Below, in pieces: positions 24,813 to 33,624 of a stretch of 64,000 nt of DNA (positions within the stretch are counted from its first letter, which is position 1; each line of letters starts with the position of its first letter). The notes beneath the pieces are model-generated. The model worked only from the letters and a program-made list of their open reading frames with translations. It made no database searches and was not told where the DNA came from. The stretch is from NCBI GenBank assembly GCA_025359085.1, contig JANYHL010000082.1, positions 62,001-126,000 of the forward strand. Direction: 5' to 3'. Source of the DNA: Gammaproteobacteria bacterium (GTDB lineage: Bacteria; Pseudomonadota; Gammaproteobacteria; Burkholderiales; Burkholderiaceae_C). The translations under genes and the position numbers were made by a program.

Positions 24813-26867
24813 ATGAGCCAGAAACTGTCTGCCAACATTCGCACGGTTGCCTTGGTCGGCCACGGTGCCGCCGGTAAAACCACCCTGACTGAAAGCTTGC
24901 TGGCCAGCTGTGGCGCCATCACCGGCCGGGGCTCGGTGGACAAGGGCAGCACGGTCTGTGATTTCGACCCGATCGAGAAAGAACTGGGCCACTCATTGCA
25001 ATCGGCGGTGGTCAGCCTCAAAACCGGTGGCATCCAAATTCACCTGATCGACACTCCCGGCTACCCCGACTTCGCCAGCCAGGCCATCAGCGCGCTGGCC
25101 GCCGTGGACACGGCACTGGTGGTCATCAACGCGCAAACCGGCATTGAACTCTCGACCGAGCGCATGTTCACGCTGGCCGGTGAGCGTGGCCTGTGTCGCA
25201 TGATTTTAGTTAACAAAATCGATGCCGACAACATCGACCTGTTGGCCCTGGTCAACGACATTCGCGCACGTTTTGGCAAGCAATGTCTGTTGCTGGAGCT
25301 GCCGCTGCACCACAGCCAGGACGTGGTCGAGCTGCTCGGTCACGCGGATGGCGAGAGCGACTTTGCCTCGGTGGCGGCGGCGCACCGCGCCCTGATCGAC
25401 CAATTGATTGAAGAAGACGATAGCCTGCTGGCGCGCTACCTGGAAGACGGCCTGGAGCCCAGCCCGCAAGAATTGCACGCACCCTTTGAGCGCGCGCTGC
25501 GCGCCGGTCACCTGATTCCGATCCTGTTTGTGTCAGCCAAGACCGGTGCTGGCGTGCTGCAACTGCTCGATGCACTGGCCAAACTGGCGCCGAGCCCGGC
25601 GGAGGGCAACCCACCCCCGTTTTATCGGGGCGAGCCGGGCCAGCCCGCCAAAGCCTTGCTGGCGCAGCCCGATGATGAGCTGCCGGTGCTGGCCCATGTT
25701 TTCAAGGTGGTGGTCGACCCCTTTGTCGGCAAGCTGGGTGTGTTTCGGGTCTACCAGGGCACCGTGCATAGAGACGCTCAGCTGTTTGCAGGTTCAACCA
25801 AACGCGCTTTCAAAGTGACCCACCTGTACCGGCTGCAGGGCAAGGACTATATTGAAACTCCGGCGCTCATCCCCGGCGACATCGGGGCCATTGCCAAGGT
25901 TGATGAAATTGAGTTCGACTGCGTGCTGCACGAGTCGCACGACCAAGACAGCATTCACCTCCAACCCTTGGCGTTTCCGCTGCCAATGCAAGGACTGGCG
26001 GTGCAACCCCGGCGCAAGGGCGACGAGCAGCGCCTGTTTGAAGTTCTGAACAAGCTGGCGCTGGAAGACCCCTGTTTCAAGATTGAGCGCCATCCGGGCA
26101 CCCATGAGACCGTGATTCGGGGCCTGGGCGAGATGCACCTGCGCACCAAGCTGTTGCGCATGCAGCAGCAGTACAAGCTGGAGCTTGACACCAGTGCGCC
26201 GCAAATTGCCTACCGCGAGACCATCACGGGCCAGGCCGAGGGCCACTGCCGCCATAAAAAACAAAGCGGCGGGGCGGGCCAGTTTGGTGAGGTGATGCTG
26301 CGGGTGGAGCCGCTGGCGCGCGGGGCGGGATTCGAATTTGCGGACCAGGTCAAGGGCGGCGCCATTCCGGGCGTGTTCATGGCGGCGGTTGAAAAAGGCG
26401 TGCGCCAGGCTCTGCTTGAGGGCGCAGTGGCGGGTTTTGGGCTGGACGATCTGCGCGTTACGGTGCTCGATGGCAAAACCCATGCCGTCGACGGCAAGGA
26501 CATCGCCTTCACGACCGCCGGGCGCAAAGCCACGCTCGATGCCGTGCTCAAGGCCAGCCCGATCGTGCTCGAGCCCTTGGTCAACATCGAGGTGCTGGCC
26601 CCCGAGAGCAGCATCGGCGACCTCACGGGCGATCTGGCGGCCAAGCGCGGCCATGTCACCGGCACGCAGCCGCGTCCGAATGGCAGCGTGGTCATCAGCG
26701 GACAAATTCCGTTGGCCGAACTGGATGACTACCAAGGCCGCCTGAAATCGCTCACGGGCGGCCAAGGCTCGTACAACCTCACGTTTTCTCACTATGCGGC
26801 CGTGCCTGGCGGCACCCAGAAGCAGCTCGCCAGCAAGTACCAGGCGGGCAACCTGGGCGACGAGTAA
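24813..26867 (+). CDS. elongation factor G-like translational GTPase (paralogue)
   Basis: 684 residues from MSQKLSANIRTVALVGHGAA; an in-frame ATG at 24738 is less likely. GTPase motifs are GHGAAGKTTL (P-loop), DTPGYPDF, and NKIDADN. Domains II to V follow, ending with the EF-G domain IV/V run (SGGAGQFGEV, GAIPGVFMAAVEKGV). It is a stand-alone, shorter EF-G paralogue with no rpsL, rpsG or tuf beside it, so not the housekeeping translocase. Its cellular role is unknown. A strong hairpin follows. Confidence 0.9.
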   Translation: MSQKLSANIRTVALVGHGAAGKTTLTESLLASCGAITGRGSVDKGSTVCDFDPIEKELGHSLQSAVVSLKTGGIQIHLIDTPGYPDFASQAISALAAVDTALVVINAQTGIELSTERMFTLAGERGLCRMILVNKIDADNIDLLALVNDIRARFGKQCLLLELPLHHSQDVVELLGHADGESDFASVAAAHRALIDQLIEEDDSLLARYLEDGLEPSPQELHAPFERALRAGHLIPILFVSAKTGAGVLQLLDALAKLAPSPAEGNPPPFYRGEPGQPAKALLAQPDDELPVLAHVFKVVVDPFVGKLGVFRVYQGTVHRDAQLFAGSTKRAFKVTHLYRLQGKDYIETPALIPGDIGAIAKVDEIEFDCVLHESHDQDSIHLQPLAFPLPMQGLAVQPRRKGDEQRLFEVLNKLALEDPCFKIERHPGTHETVIRGLGEMHLRTKLLRMQQQYKLELDTSAPQIAYRETITGQAEGHCRHKKQSGGAGQFGEVMLRVEPLARGAGFEFADQVKGGAIPGVFMAAVEKGVRQALLEGAVAGFGLDDLRVTVLDGKTHAVDGKDIAFTTAGRKATLDAVLKASPIVLEPLVNIEVLAPESSIGDLTGDLAAKRGHVTGTQPRPNGSVVISGQIPLAELDDYQGRLKSLTGGQGSYNLTFSHYAAVPGGTQKQLASKYQAGNLGDE

Positions 26868-26880
26868 GCCACCAAAAGAC

Positions 26881-26919
26881 AAAAAAAAGCCCGCCAAAGC
26901 TTTGCTTTGGCGGGCTTTT
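26881..26919. terminator. bidirectional rho-independent terminator
   Basis: Perfect 12-bp stem GCCCGCCAAAGC / GCTTTGGCGGGC with an A run upstream and a T run downstream, between the convergent EF-G-like and crystallin-domain genes. Confidence 0.92.
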
Positions 26920-26926
26920 CAAGTTC

Positions 26927-28360
26927 TTACTGGCGCGGCTCACCCTGCGCATTGACGGCCACGGTGTTGCCGGGCGGTGTCGTCATCTGAATGCGATGTT
27001 CCTGACCCCGGAAGTTGTAGCTAACGTCCCAATACTGGGGCTTCTGGTTGGGTACGTTTTCGCAGCGCCGCACGTCTTGGGCTGCTGCCTGTTGGCCGCC
27101 GCCGACGTTGGCACCAAGAGCGGCCCCGGCGATCGCGCCGCCGACGGTGGCGAGGTCCTTGCCGGTGCCACCGCCAACCTGATGGCCCAAAATGCCGCCG
27201 AGCAAGGCGCCGGCAATCGCAGCCGGCGCGTTGTTGTTTTGGGAAACTTGACCGGGCTCGACCCAGCAGCGCTGTTCAGGCGTACCCATCACCGCACGCA
27301 CCGAGGTGACGTTGGCTTCAAACAGCCGTTCGTCGCGTTGCGGGCGGAAATCGGGCGCCGCCACGGGGGCCGCGACCAGCGCGGGAGCATAACGACGGTC
27401 GTCGATGCGCTCATTGTGGTCCAGCATGCGCACCGACGAGATGCGGTCGTTCAAGCCCATGGCCCGCAATGACGGGTAGTTGCCCTGACGCAAAACCACG
27501 CACTGTCCGCGGAACTGGACGTCGTCGCAGACCTCCCAACGCTCGCCCACGACAACCACGGATGAGGCACGGTCATTGAAGCCAAAGCGGTTGAAGTTGT
27601 TGACTTCGCGGGCCGTGGTGAAGGACCGGCCGTTCAGTCCCTCGTTTTCGTAGAAAGTGATCTGCGCAGCTACTGGCGCTACCGCGGCTGCGAGTGCTGG
27701 CGCATAACGGCGCTCATCAATGCGCTCATTGCGGTCGAGCGCTCGCACCGATGACACGCGGTTGTTCAAGCCCATGGCACGCAGTGACGGATAGTTGCCC
27801 TGACGCAAGACCACGCACTGCCCATTGAAGCGAACATCGTCGCAGACCTCCCAACGCTCACCCACCACCACCGCCGATGAAGCGCGGTCATTGAAGCCAA
27901 AGCGGTTCAAATTGTTGACCTGCGCGCCGGTAGTGAAAGAGCGGCCGGATAAGCCCTCATTTTCATAAAAGGTAATCTGCGGGGCTGCAGCAGCGATCAT
28001 CGGAGCCGGTGCCGGCGCATAGCGCCGGTCATCGACGCGGGTGTTGCGGCTCACGGCGCGCACCGAGGTGATGCGGTTGCTCAAGCCCATGGCATTGAGT
28101 GACGGGTACTTGCCCGGGCGCAGCACGACACAGCGGCCGCTGAAGCGTTGGTCTTCGCACGCTTCCCAGCGCACCCCGACGACCACCGCCGACGAGGCGC
28201 TGTCGTTAAAGCCCCGGCGCGCCAGGTTATCGACCGTTCTGGAAGTCGTGAAGGACTCGCCTTGATAGCCTTCCTGCTCGAAGAGAGTAACTTGGGCTGA
28301 CGCGTGCGCGGCCAGGGCCACGGCGGTCACTGCCAATGCGTTTTTCAATAGTGCGTTCAT
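26927..28360 (-). CDS. secreted triple beta/gamma-crystallin protein with C-terminal glycine zipper
   Basis: 477 residues from MNALLKNALAVTAVALAAHA, a signal peptide likely cut after HASA. Three Greek-key beta/gamma-crystallin domains lie at about 23-103, 127-208 and 233-313, each with TFYENEGLxGRSFTT or VTLFEQEGYQGESFTT, RWEVCDD, CVVLRQGNYPSLRAMGL and RxSSVR. Linkers repeat IDxRRYAPA. The C-terminus has a glycine-zipper stretch (about 382-424, GALLGGILGHQVGGG) of the Rickettsia 17-kDa type. Domains 2 and 3 are nearly identical, pointing to recent duplication. Bacterial crystallin domains often bind calcium; here the role is unknown, probably envelope-associated. Confidence 0.9.
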   Translation of the reverse strand: MNALLKNALAVTAVALAAHASAQVTLFEQEGYQGESFTTSRTVDNLARRGFNDSASSAVVVGVRWEACEDQRFSGRCVVLRPGKYPSLNAMGLSNRITSVRAVSRNTRVDDRRYAPAPAPMIAAAAPQITFYENEGLSGRSFTTGAQVNNLNRFGFNDRASSAVVVGERWEVCDDVRFNGQCVVLRQGNYPSLRAMGLNNRVSSVRALDRNERIDERRYAPALAAAVAPVAAQITFYENEGLNGRSFTTAREVNNFNRFGFNDRASSVVVVGERWEVCDDVQFRGQCVVLRQGNYPSLRAMGLNDRISSVRMLDHNERIDDRRYAPALVAAPVAAPDFRPQRDERLFEANVTSVRAVMGTPEQRCWVEPGQVSQNNNAPAAIAGALLGGILGHQVGGGTGKDLATVGGAIAGAALGANVGGGQQAAAQDVRRCENVPNQKPQYWDVSYNFRGQEHRIQMTTPPGNTVAVNAQGEPRQ

Positions 28361-28796
28361 TCGTTGTTCCTGTAAAAGGTTGTGGTGGGTTGCCAATCCA
28401 CACCGGAATGCGACTGGCATCCAGAAGTCCAGTAACACAGTGGGAACTATCTTCTCTGCATCAGAGGGCGTCTGTGCGGCAGCAAACATAAGTCAGCCAG
28501 TTCATGAATTAATTTGCTATTATTTATATAGCTACTTACCTATAGTGAACGAGGGCTAGAGCCGAAATTGACTTAGCAGTTGGGGGCTGACAGGAACGCT
28601 TGTTCGGTGCCCGCACTGAGGCCCGCCGCTTGACGTGGTCAGGCCAAAAACGGCGGCAGAACCGATAATCGGCCATCCGTGACGCGCTGTCACCTCTTTA
28701 TGCAAACCGGAATCCATTGATGTCAACTGCCCCCCCCCTGCTTCTCCTGCCCCAGCCAGCGGGCACGCCGCCTGTTGGACTGGCCGGAGGAGGCGC
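28361..28796. other. 436-base intergenic region between divergent genes
   Basis: It holds the leader of the crystallin gene, repeat copy 5 (28511-28568), and about 200 bases without any gene-like frame. It ends with a strong ribosome site GGAGGAGG a few bases before the trhP ATG. An 8-C run occurs near 28730. Confidence 0.6.
28511..28568 (-). repeat. dispersed AT-rich repeat, copy 5 (intergenic)
   Basis: Reverse-oriented full copy: GCTATTATTTATATAGC, spacer, then GAGGGCTAGAGCCGAAATT. Lies between the divergent crystallin-domain gene and trhP. Confidence 0.85.
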
Positions 28797-30155
28797 ATGA
28801 GCTTCAAAACCCCTGAACTGTTGGCACCGGCCGGCTCGCTGAGGATGCTGGAGACGGCTTTTGCCTTTGGTGCCACCGCGATTTATGCGGGCCAACCCCG
28901 CTACAGCTTGCGCGTGCGCAACAATGACTTTGGTGACATTGCGGTGCTGCAGCAGGGCATTGAGCACGCGCACGCGCTAGGACATAAGTTTTACCTGGTG
29001 TCCAACATCTTCCCGCATGGCAACAAGATCAAGAGCTATGTGCAAAACATGGCGCCGGTGATTGCCTTGAAGCCCGACGCCATGATCATGTCCGACCCCG
29101 GCCTGATCATGATGGTGCGCGAGACCTGGCCCGAGATGGAAATCCACCTCTCGGTGCAGGCCAACACGGTCAACGCCGCCGCCGTGCGCTTCTGGAAAGC
29201 GGTGGGTGTGAGCCGGGTGATACTGTCGCGTGAGTTATCGCTCGACCAGGTCGAGCAAATCCGCCAGGACTGCCCGGACACCGAACTGGAAGTGTTTGTG
29301 CACGGCGCGCTGTGCATTGCCTACTCGGGGCGCTGCCTGCTGTCAGGCTATTTCAACCACCGCGACGCCAACCAGGGCAGTTGCACCAACTCCTGCCGCT
29401 GGGACTACAAGACCTTGTCCGGCGTGGTCGATGCCTCGGGCGATTTGCTGGCACCGCAGGCGGCGCTTGAGCGCGAGCAGGAACAGGCGCAACGCGGCGC
29501 GGCCCCGGATCAGGTCTACCTGATCGAGGAAGGCCAGCGTCCGGGCAGCTACCTGCCGATTGAAGAGGATGAGCACGGCACCTATGTCATGAATTCCAAG
29601 GACTTGCGCGCCATCGAGCACGTCAAGCGCCTGGTCGAGATTGGCGTCGATTCGCTCAAGATCGAGGGCCGCACCAAAAGCCCGTATTACGTGGCCCGCA
29701 CGGTGCAAAGCTACGCCCGTGCCATTGCTGACGCGGTGGCCGGGCGCGAACTCGATCCCGCTTTGCTCGGGCAACTCGAAGGGTTGGCCAACCGCGGCTA
29801 CACCTCGGGCTTTTTCCAGCGGCATACGCCGGAGTCGACGCAAAATTACCTGCGGGGTTATTCGGAGTCCGGCCGCAGCCTGTACGTGGGCGATGTGGCG
29901 GCTTTTGACGCGACCCGGGGCTTGGCCCAAGTCACCGTGAAGAACCGTTTTGCCGTGGGTGACTGGCTGGAGATCATCCACCCAAGCGGTAACTTTGATC
30001 TGCACCTTGAGCGCATGGAGGCTGCCGACGGGCAAGCCACGACGGTGGCCCCCGGCAGTGGTCACATCGTGTGGTTGCCCTTGCGTGCCAGTACGGTGGG
30101 CGCTTTTGTGGCGCGTTACGTGACGGCGCCGGAAGCGCAAACCGCATCCGCCTGA
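28797..30155 (+). CDS. trhP: tRNA 5-hydroxyuridine modification protein TrhP (YegQ), peptidase U32 family
   Basis: 452 residues preceded by a strong GGAGGAGG. The N-terminus TPELLAPAGSLRMLETAFAF and the U32 signature EVFVHGALCIAYSGRCLLS are clear, and the cysteine cluster continues QGSCTNSCRW. E. coli YegQ (TrhP) and its homologues form 5-hydroxyuridine at tRNA position 34 from prephenate. The family was earlier called peptidase, without good evidence for proteolysis. arfB follows 9 bases later. Confidence 0.93.
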   Translation: MSFKTPELLAPAGSLRMLETAFAFGATAIYAGQPRYSLRVRNNDFGDIAVLQQGIEHAHALGHKFYLVSNIFPHGNKIKSYVQNMAPVIALKPDAMIMSDPGLIMMVRETWPEMEIHLSVQANTVNAAAVRFWKAVGVSRVILSRELSLDQVEQIRQDCPDTELEVFVHGALCIAYSGRCLLSGYFNHRDANQGSCTNSCRWDYKTLSGVVDASGDLLAPQAALEREQEQAQRGAAPDQVYLIEEGQRPGSYLPIEEDEHGTYVMNSKDLRAIEHVKRLVEIGVDSLKIEGRTKSPYYVARTVQSYARAIADAVAGRELDPALLGQLEGLANRGYTSGFFQRHTPESTQNYLRGYSESGRSLYVGDVAAFDATRGLAQVTVKNRFAVGDWLEIIHPSGNFDLHLERMEAADGQATTVAPGSGHIVWLPLRASTVGAFVARYVTAPEAQTASA

Positions 30156-30164
30156 GCCACCGCC

Positions 30165-30602
30165 ATGAGCGAACCTACCTCTGCGCTCCGGCTGCAAATC
30201 GACGAAGCCGAGGTTGAACTCTCGGCCATCCGGGCGCAAGGAGCGGGCGGGCAAAACGTCAACAAGGTCTCCAGCGCAATTCATCTGCGTTTTGACATCA
30301 CCGCCTCCTCCCTGCCGCCAGAGGTGAAAGAGCGCTTACTGGCGCTGCATGACAGCCGCATCACCAAGGACGGTGTGCTGGTCATCAAGGCGCAGCAGCA
30401 GCGCACGCAGGAGATGAACCGGCTGGACGCCCTCATGCGCCTGCATGAATTGGTCAACACGGTGGCGCTGCCACCCAAGACCCGCCGCGCCACCAAGCCC
30501 AGCTACGCATCAAAGCAAAGACTGCGCGTGGCCAAGAGCCAGCGCGCCGAGATCAAGGCCTCGCGCGGCCGGGTCGACAAATGGGGCGCCGCCGCGCAAT
30601 AG
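30165..30602 (+). CDS. arfB: alternative ribosome-rescue peptidyl-tRNA hydrolase ArfB (YaeJ)
   Basis: 145 residues. The catalytic GGQ lies at 28-30 in RAQGAGGQNVNKVSSAIHLR, and the C-terminal tail is basic and Ala-rich (RVAKSQRAEIKASRGRVD) as needed to enter the mRNA channel of stalled ribosomes. It releases peptides from non-stop complexes independently of tmRNA. It is clustered with trhP and rbgA. Confidence 0.95.
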   Translation: MSEPTSALRLQIDEAEVELSAIRAQGAGGQNVNKVSSAIHLRFDITASSLPPEVKERLLALHDSRITKDGVLVIKAQQQRTQEMNRLDALMRLHELVNTVALPPKTRRATKPSYASKQRLRVAKSQRAEIKASRGRVDKWGAAAQ

Positions 30603-30653
30603 GACAATAGCGGGGTCGTCGGCCCATCTGGATCGGCAAAAGGAACAAAGAGA

Positions 30654-31610
30654 ATGGCAATCCAGTGGTTTCCGGGTCATATGCATTTGACCCAAAAAGC
30701 GATACAAGAACGGGTCAAGAACATCGATGTGGTGATTGAGCTGCTCGACGCACGCCTGCCCGGCTCCAGCGCCAACCCGATGCTGGCCGAGCTCATGGCG
30801 GGCAAGCCCACGCTCAAAGTGTTGAACAAACAAGACTTGGCCGATCCAACGCGCACCGCCCTGTGGCTGACACATTACAACGCTCAAGCGGGCACGCGAG
30901 CGATCGGGCTCGACGCCAGTGTCAGCGCGCCGGCCAAGGCGCTGATCAAGGAATGTTTTGCGCTGGCACCCAGTCGGGGCGGCATGGTCAAGCCGATGCG
31001 CGTGCTGATCTGCGGCATTCCCAATGTCGGCAAGTCCACACTGATCAACACCCTGACCGGCAAACGCGCCACCAAAACCGGCGACGAGGCGGGCATCACC
31101 AAACTGGAGCAGCGCATCGCCCTGGCCGATGATTTTTACCTCTATGACACGCCCGGCATGCTGTGGCCGCGCATCATTGTTGCCAAGAGCGGCTACAACC
31201 TGGCCGCCAGCGGCGCCATCGGCCGCAACGCGTTCAACGAGGAAGAGGCGGCGCTGGAACTGCTGGCCTACCTGAAAGTGCATTACCCAGCGCTGTTGGC
31301 GGCGCGCTACAAACTGGACGCGATGGATGGTTTGCAAGATGAGGAATTGCTGGAGGCGATTGGCCGCAAGCGCGGCGCGCTGCAAAGTGGCAAGGGGGTC
31401 AACACGCAAAAAGCCGGCGAGATCGTGATTTACGACTTTCGCGCCGCCGCGCTGGGGCGCATCACGCTCGAAACCCCGCAGGAATTTGCCCAATGGCTGG
31501 CCGAGGGGCAAAAACTCGATGCTGCGCGCCAGGTCAAAAAAGATGCGATTGAACTTGACCGCAAGATCCGGTTCAAAAAAATCCCACGTCCCGATTTGAG
31601 ATCATCCTGA
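30654..31610 (+). CDS. rbgA: ribosome biogenesis GTPase YlqF/RbgA
   Basis: 318 residues with a circularly permuted GTPase order. The N-terminus WFPGHMHLTQKAI is typical; G4 NKQD (58-61) precedes the P-loop GIPNVGKST (121-129) and DTPGML. RbgA assists late assembly of the large subunit. An AAAGGAACAAAGAG stretch upstream is the probable ribosome site. Confidence 0.94.
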   Translation: MAIQWFPGHMHLTQKAIQERVKNIDVVIELLDARLPGSSANPMLAELMAGKPTLKVLNKQDLADPTRTALWLTHYNAQAGTRAIGLDASVSAPAKALIKECFALAPSRGGMVKPMRVLICGIPNVGKSTLINTLTGKRATKTGDEAGITKLEQRIALADDFYLYDTPGMLWPRIIVAKSGYNLAASGAIGRNAFNEEEAALELLAYLKVHYPALLAARYKLDAMDGLQDEELLEAIGRKRGALQSGKGVNTQKAGEIVIYDFRAAALGRITLETPQEFAQWLAEGQKLDAARQVKKDAIELDRKIRFKKIPRPDLRSS

Positions 31611-31683
31611 GCCTTGGTCGAATCGTTCACCGTCATGCGCACCCAAGCCGCTTTGCGCACAACCCCAACTCTTTGGATGGCGT

Positions 31684-31977
31684 TCAGGTCTCACGGTGCA
31701 GCGTCAGATCCGAACACGGATACGCGACACAGGGCAGCACATAGCCTTCCAGCTTTTCCTCGGCGCTCAGGCCGGGCCATTCGATCTGGTAGCGCACCTG
31801 GCCCTGCGCCAGTCGCCCAATGCAGGTGCGGCAGGTGCCGTTGCGGCAGGAGCTCGGCCAATCCAGGCCGCCTTGCTCCAGCGACAGCAACAGCGGCTGA
31901 TTTGACCAGGCGTCAAATTGCTGCCCGCTTGGTGCGACACTGGCGAGGAAAAATGGAGGGGTGTCGGTACGGCTCAT
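31684..31977 (-). CDS. plant-type [2Fe-2S] ferredoxin
   Basis: 97 residues. Cysteines C44, C49, C52 (SCRNGTCRTC) and C83 match the CX4CX2C...C pattern of plant/XylT-type [2Fe-2S] ferredoxins. It is small and soluble, with no fused reductase. Electron partners are unknown. It converges on rbgA from the opposite strand and its promoter side faces repeat copy 6. Confidence 0.92.
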   Translation of the reverse strand: MSRTDTPPFFLASVAPSGQQFDAWSNQPLLLSLEQGGLDWPSSCRNGTCRTCIGRLAQGQVRYQIEWPGLSAEEKLEGYVLPCVAYPCSDLTLHRET

Positions 31978-31998
31978 CTTTGTATTGTATTTTGCATT

Positions 31999-32055
31999 AA
32001 ATTGGGCTTTAGCCCGCGTCCCTATTGCGTAATAAGCTATAAAATAAATAGCAAT
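31999..32055 (+). repeat. dispersed AT-rich repeat, copy 6 (intergenic)
   Basis: Full copy with a perfect GGGCTTTAGCCC palindrome (32004-32015) followed by GCGTCCCTATTGCG and GCTATAAAATAAATAGC (32036-32052). It lies between divergent ferredoxin and DHH genes, right in their promoter region. Confidence 0.85.
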
Positions 32056-32075
32056 TAAATTAAACTCGTCTTTCC

Positions 32076-33002
32076 ATGAAAACCATCCTGCCCCTGCGTC
32101 TTTTGATCAAACCCGACCACAACGACCCGCAACCGCTCATTCTTTACCATGGCCGAAACTGCCCGGACGGTTTTGCGGCGGCGCTGGCCGCCTGGCTGTA
32201 TTACGCGGGCCAGGCCGAGTTTCTCGGGCTTGACCATGGCGACATCAAGTCGGTGGATGACCTGCCCGCACTGGCCGGTCGCGCGGTTTATATCCTTGAT
32301 TTTTCGTTTTCACCCGAGATCACGCGCCAGATTGAAGAACGCTGTGCCAAGCTGGTGATGCTTGATCACCACAAGAGTGCCGCTGACAAACTGAGCGGTT
32401 TTGCCTGTCGCTGTGGCGTGGTGCATTTCGACATGCACAAGTCGGGCGCCCGCCTGGCCTGGGAGTTCTTTCAGCCTGAGCAAGCCCTGCCCGATCTGGT
32501 ACGTTTTGTGGAAGACCGCGACATCTGGGTCTGGCAATACCCCGAGAGTGCAGCTTTTCTGGCGGCGCTCGACATGGAACCGTTCAAATTTGAGCGCTGG
32601 CGTGACATCGCAGCATTTGATGCCGCGCAGCTGGTCAGCTTCGTGGTGCGCGGTCGCGCCATGGACGAGAAGTTCAGCAAGCTTGCCACCGATATCGCCG
32701 AGGGGGCGCAACCCCTTAGCTTCAATGATCAGCACGGGCTGATGGTCAATGCACCCGGCGTGTTTCACAGTCTGGTGGGGGAAATATTGTGCAAGAAAAG
32801 TGGCACCTTTGCCTTGATGTGGAGCGTTGACAAGAGCGGCCAGGTCAAGGCGGGCTTGCGATCGGAGCGCGGCTTCAGTTGCATTCCGCTGGCCGAAAGC
32901 ATGGGCGGTGGCGGCCACGCGCAGGCGTGCGGCTTCAAGATGGAGTTGCAGCGGCTGCCCGAACTGCTGAGCGGTACCTTCGGCGCCCCAGCCAGCCCGT
33001 AA
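32076..33002 (+). CDS. DHH-family phosphoesterase
   Basis: 308 residues. LYHGRNCPDGFAAALAAW (D31) corresponds to the first metal motif, LDFSFSP to the second, and LDHH (96-99) to the DHH motif; the C-terminus ends with GGGGHAQACGF, a DHHA1-like signature. It resembles exopolyphosphatase or oligoribonucleotide phosphodiesterase members of the superfamily; the substrate cannot be assigned. It is monocistronic, with no adjacent partner. Confidence 0.88.
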   Translation: MKTILPLRLLIKPDHNDPQPLILYHGRNCPDGFAAALAAWLYYAGQAEFLGLDHGDIKSVDDLPALAGRAVYILDFSFSPEITRQIEERCAKLVMLDHHKSAADKLSGFACRCGVVHFDMHKSGARLAWEFFQPEQALPDLVRFVEDRDIWVWQYPESAAFLAALDMEPFKFERWRDIAAFDAAQLVSFVVRGRAMDEKFSKLATDIAEGAQPLSFNDQHGLMVNAPGVFHSLVGEILCKKSGTFALMWSVDKSGQVKAGLRSERGFSCIPLAESMGGGGHAQACGFKMELQRLPELLSGTFGAPASP

Positions 33003-33167
33003 CGCCCGGCGGGCGGTATGAAACCCTGCAACTCTTGAGCTTATCCATGTTTAAAACTATTCCTATAAATCAACTACTTACACCACCCTCAACAAATTCA
33101 GAGCCGAATTTGGAGCCCGATGAGCGCCCGCGCCTCTGAAAAACGTGGGAAAACTACTGTTTCAATA

Positions 33168-33173
33168 TATAAT
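33168..33173 (+). promoter_or_regulatory. candidate -10 box for the lipoprotein gene
   Basis: A perfect TATAAT 107 bases before the ATG at 33281. No convincing -35 is seen 17 bases upstream. If used, the transcript carries a leader of about 100 bases with two inverted repeats (33182-33211 and 33236-33253). An alternative TTGACA at 33233-33238 overlaps the second palindrome. Confidence 0.45.
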
Positions 33174-33181
33174 TTCTCCCT

Positions 33182-33211
33182 AAGTAAAAAGAGCTCGAGT
33201 CATTTTTACTT
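33182..33211 (+). repeat. 9-bp inverted repeat in lipoprotein leader
   Basis: AAGTAAAAA (33182-33190) and TTTTTACTT (33203-33211) are perfect inverted arms around a 12-base loop containing CTCGAG. Confidence 0.7.
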
Positions 33212-33235
33212 GGTCCTTGCAGTTTTTCTGCATTG

Positions 33236-33253
33236 ACAATTTCCGGAAATTGT
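33236..33253. promoter_or_regulatory. 18-bp perfect palindrome upstream of lipoprotein gene
   Basis: ACAATTTCCGGAAATTGT reads the same on both strands. It lies 27 bases before the ATG and overlaps a TTGACA hexamer, so it could be an operator or an mRNA hairpin. I do not recognise a matching regulator. Confidence 0.6.
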
Positions 33254-33280
33254 TTTGTTAACTTATTAGGTAATCTTGAA

Positions 33281-33571
33281 ATGAATAAATCGCTTGTTTT
33301 GGCCGCCGTTATTGCTGCTGCTGCTTTGGTCGCTTGTGGTAAAAAAGAAGAGGCTCCCGCACCCGCTGCTGCGCCTGCCCCTGCTGTTGTTGAGGCTGTG
33401 AAAGATGCTGGCATGGCTGCTGCTGCTGCCACTGACGCTGCTTCTGCTGCCACCAACGCTGCCTCCGCCGCGACGGGTGCAGCTGCTGCTGCTGTTGGTG
33501 CTGCTGGCGACGCTGCCAAGGCTGCCGTTACTGAAGCAGCCAAGCCTGCCGTAGAAGCTCCCAAGAAGTAA
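33281..33571 (+). CDS. small alanine-rich lipoprotein
   Basis: 96 residues from MNKSLVLAAVIAAAALVACG; an in-frame upstream start at 33233 is rejected because the signal peptide begins here. The lipobox LVAC marks lipid attachment at C19. The mature part is about half alanine with a Pro-Ala stretch and repeated ATDAASAATNAASAAT blocks that would form an amphipathic helix. Its function is unknown; it resembles small helical envelope lipoproteins. It has its own leader and terminator and so is probably monocistronic. Confidence 0.85.
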   Translation: MNKSLVLAAVIAAAALVACGKKEEAPAPAAAPAPAVVEAVKDAGMAAAAATDAASAATNAASAATGAAAAAVGAAGDAAKAAVTEAAKPAVEAPKK

Positions 33572-33596
33572 ATTCAACCTTTACTGCTTTGTAGCT

Positions 33597-33624
33597 AAAA
33601 AACCACCGTCAGGTGGTTTTTTTT
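33597..33624 (+). terminator. rho-independent terminator after lipoprotein gene
   Basis: AAACCACC-GTCA-GGTGGTTT stem followed by a T run, 26 bases after the stop. Confidence 0.92.

Noticed and set aside
25794-26897. 367-codon minus-strand open frame
   Set aside because: Antisense to the EF-G-like gene; His/Arg/Gln-rich composition typical of shadows.
27400-28000. Long direct repeats that could be mistaken for a mobile or CRISPR array
   Set aside because: They are the tandem crystallin domains of one gene, with continuous reading frame.
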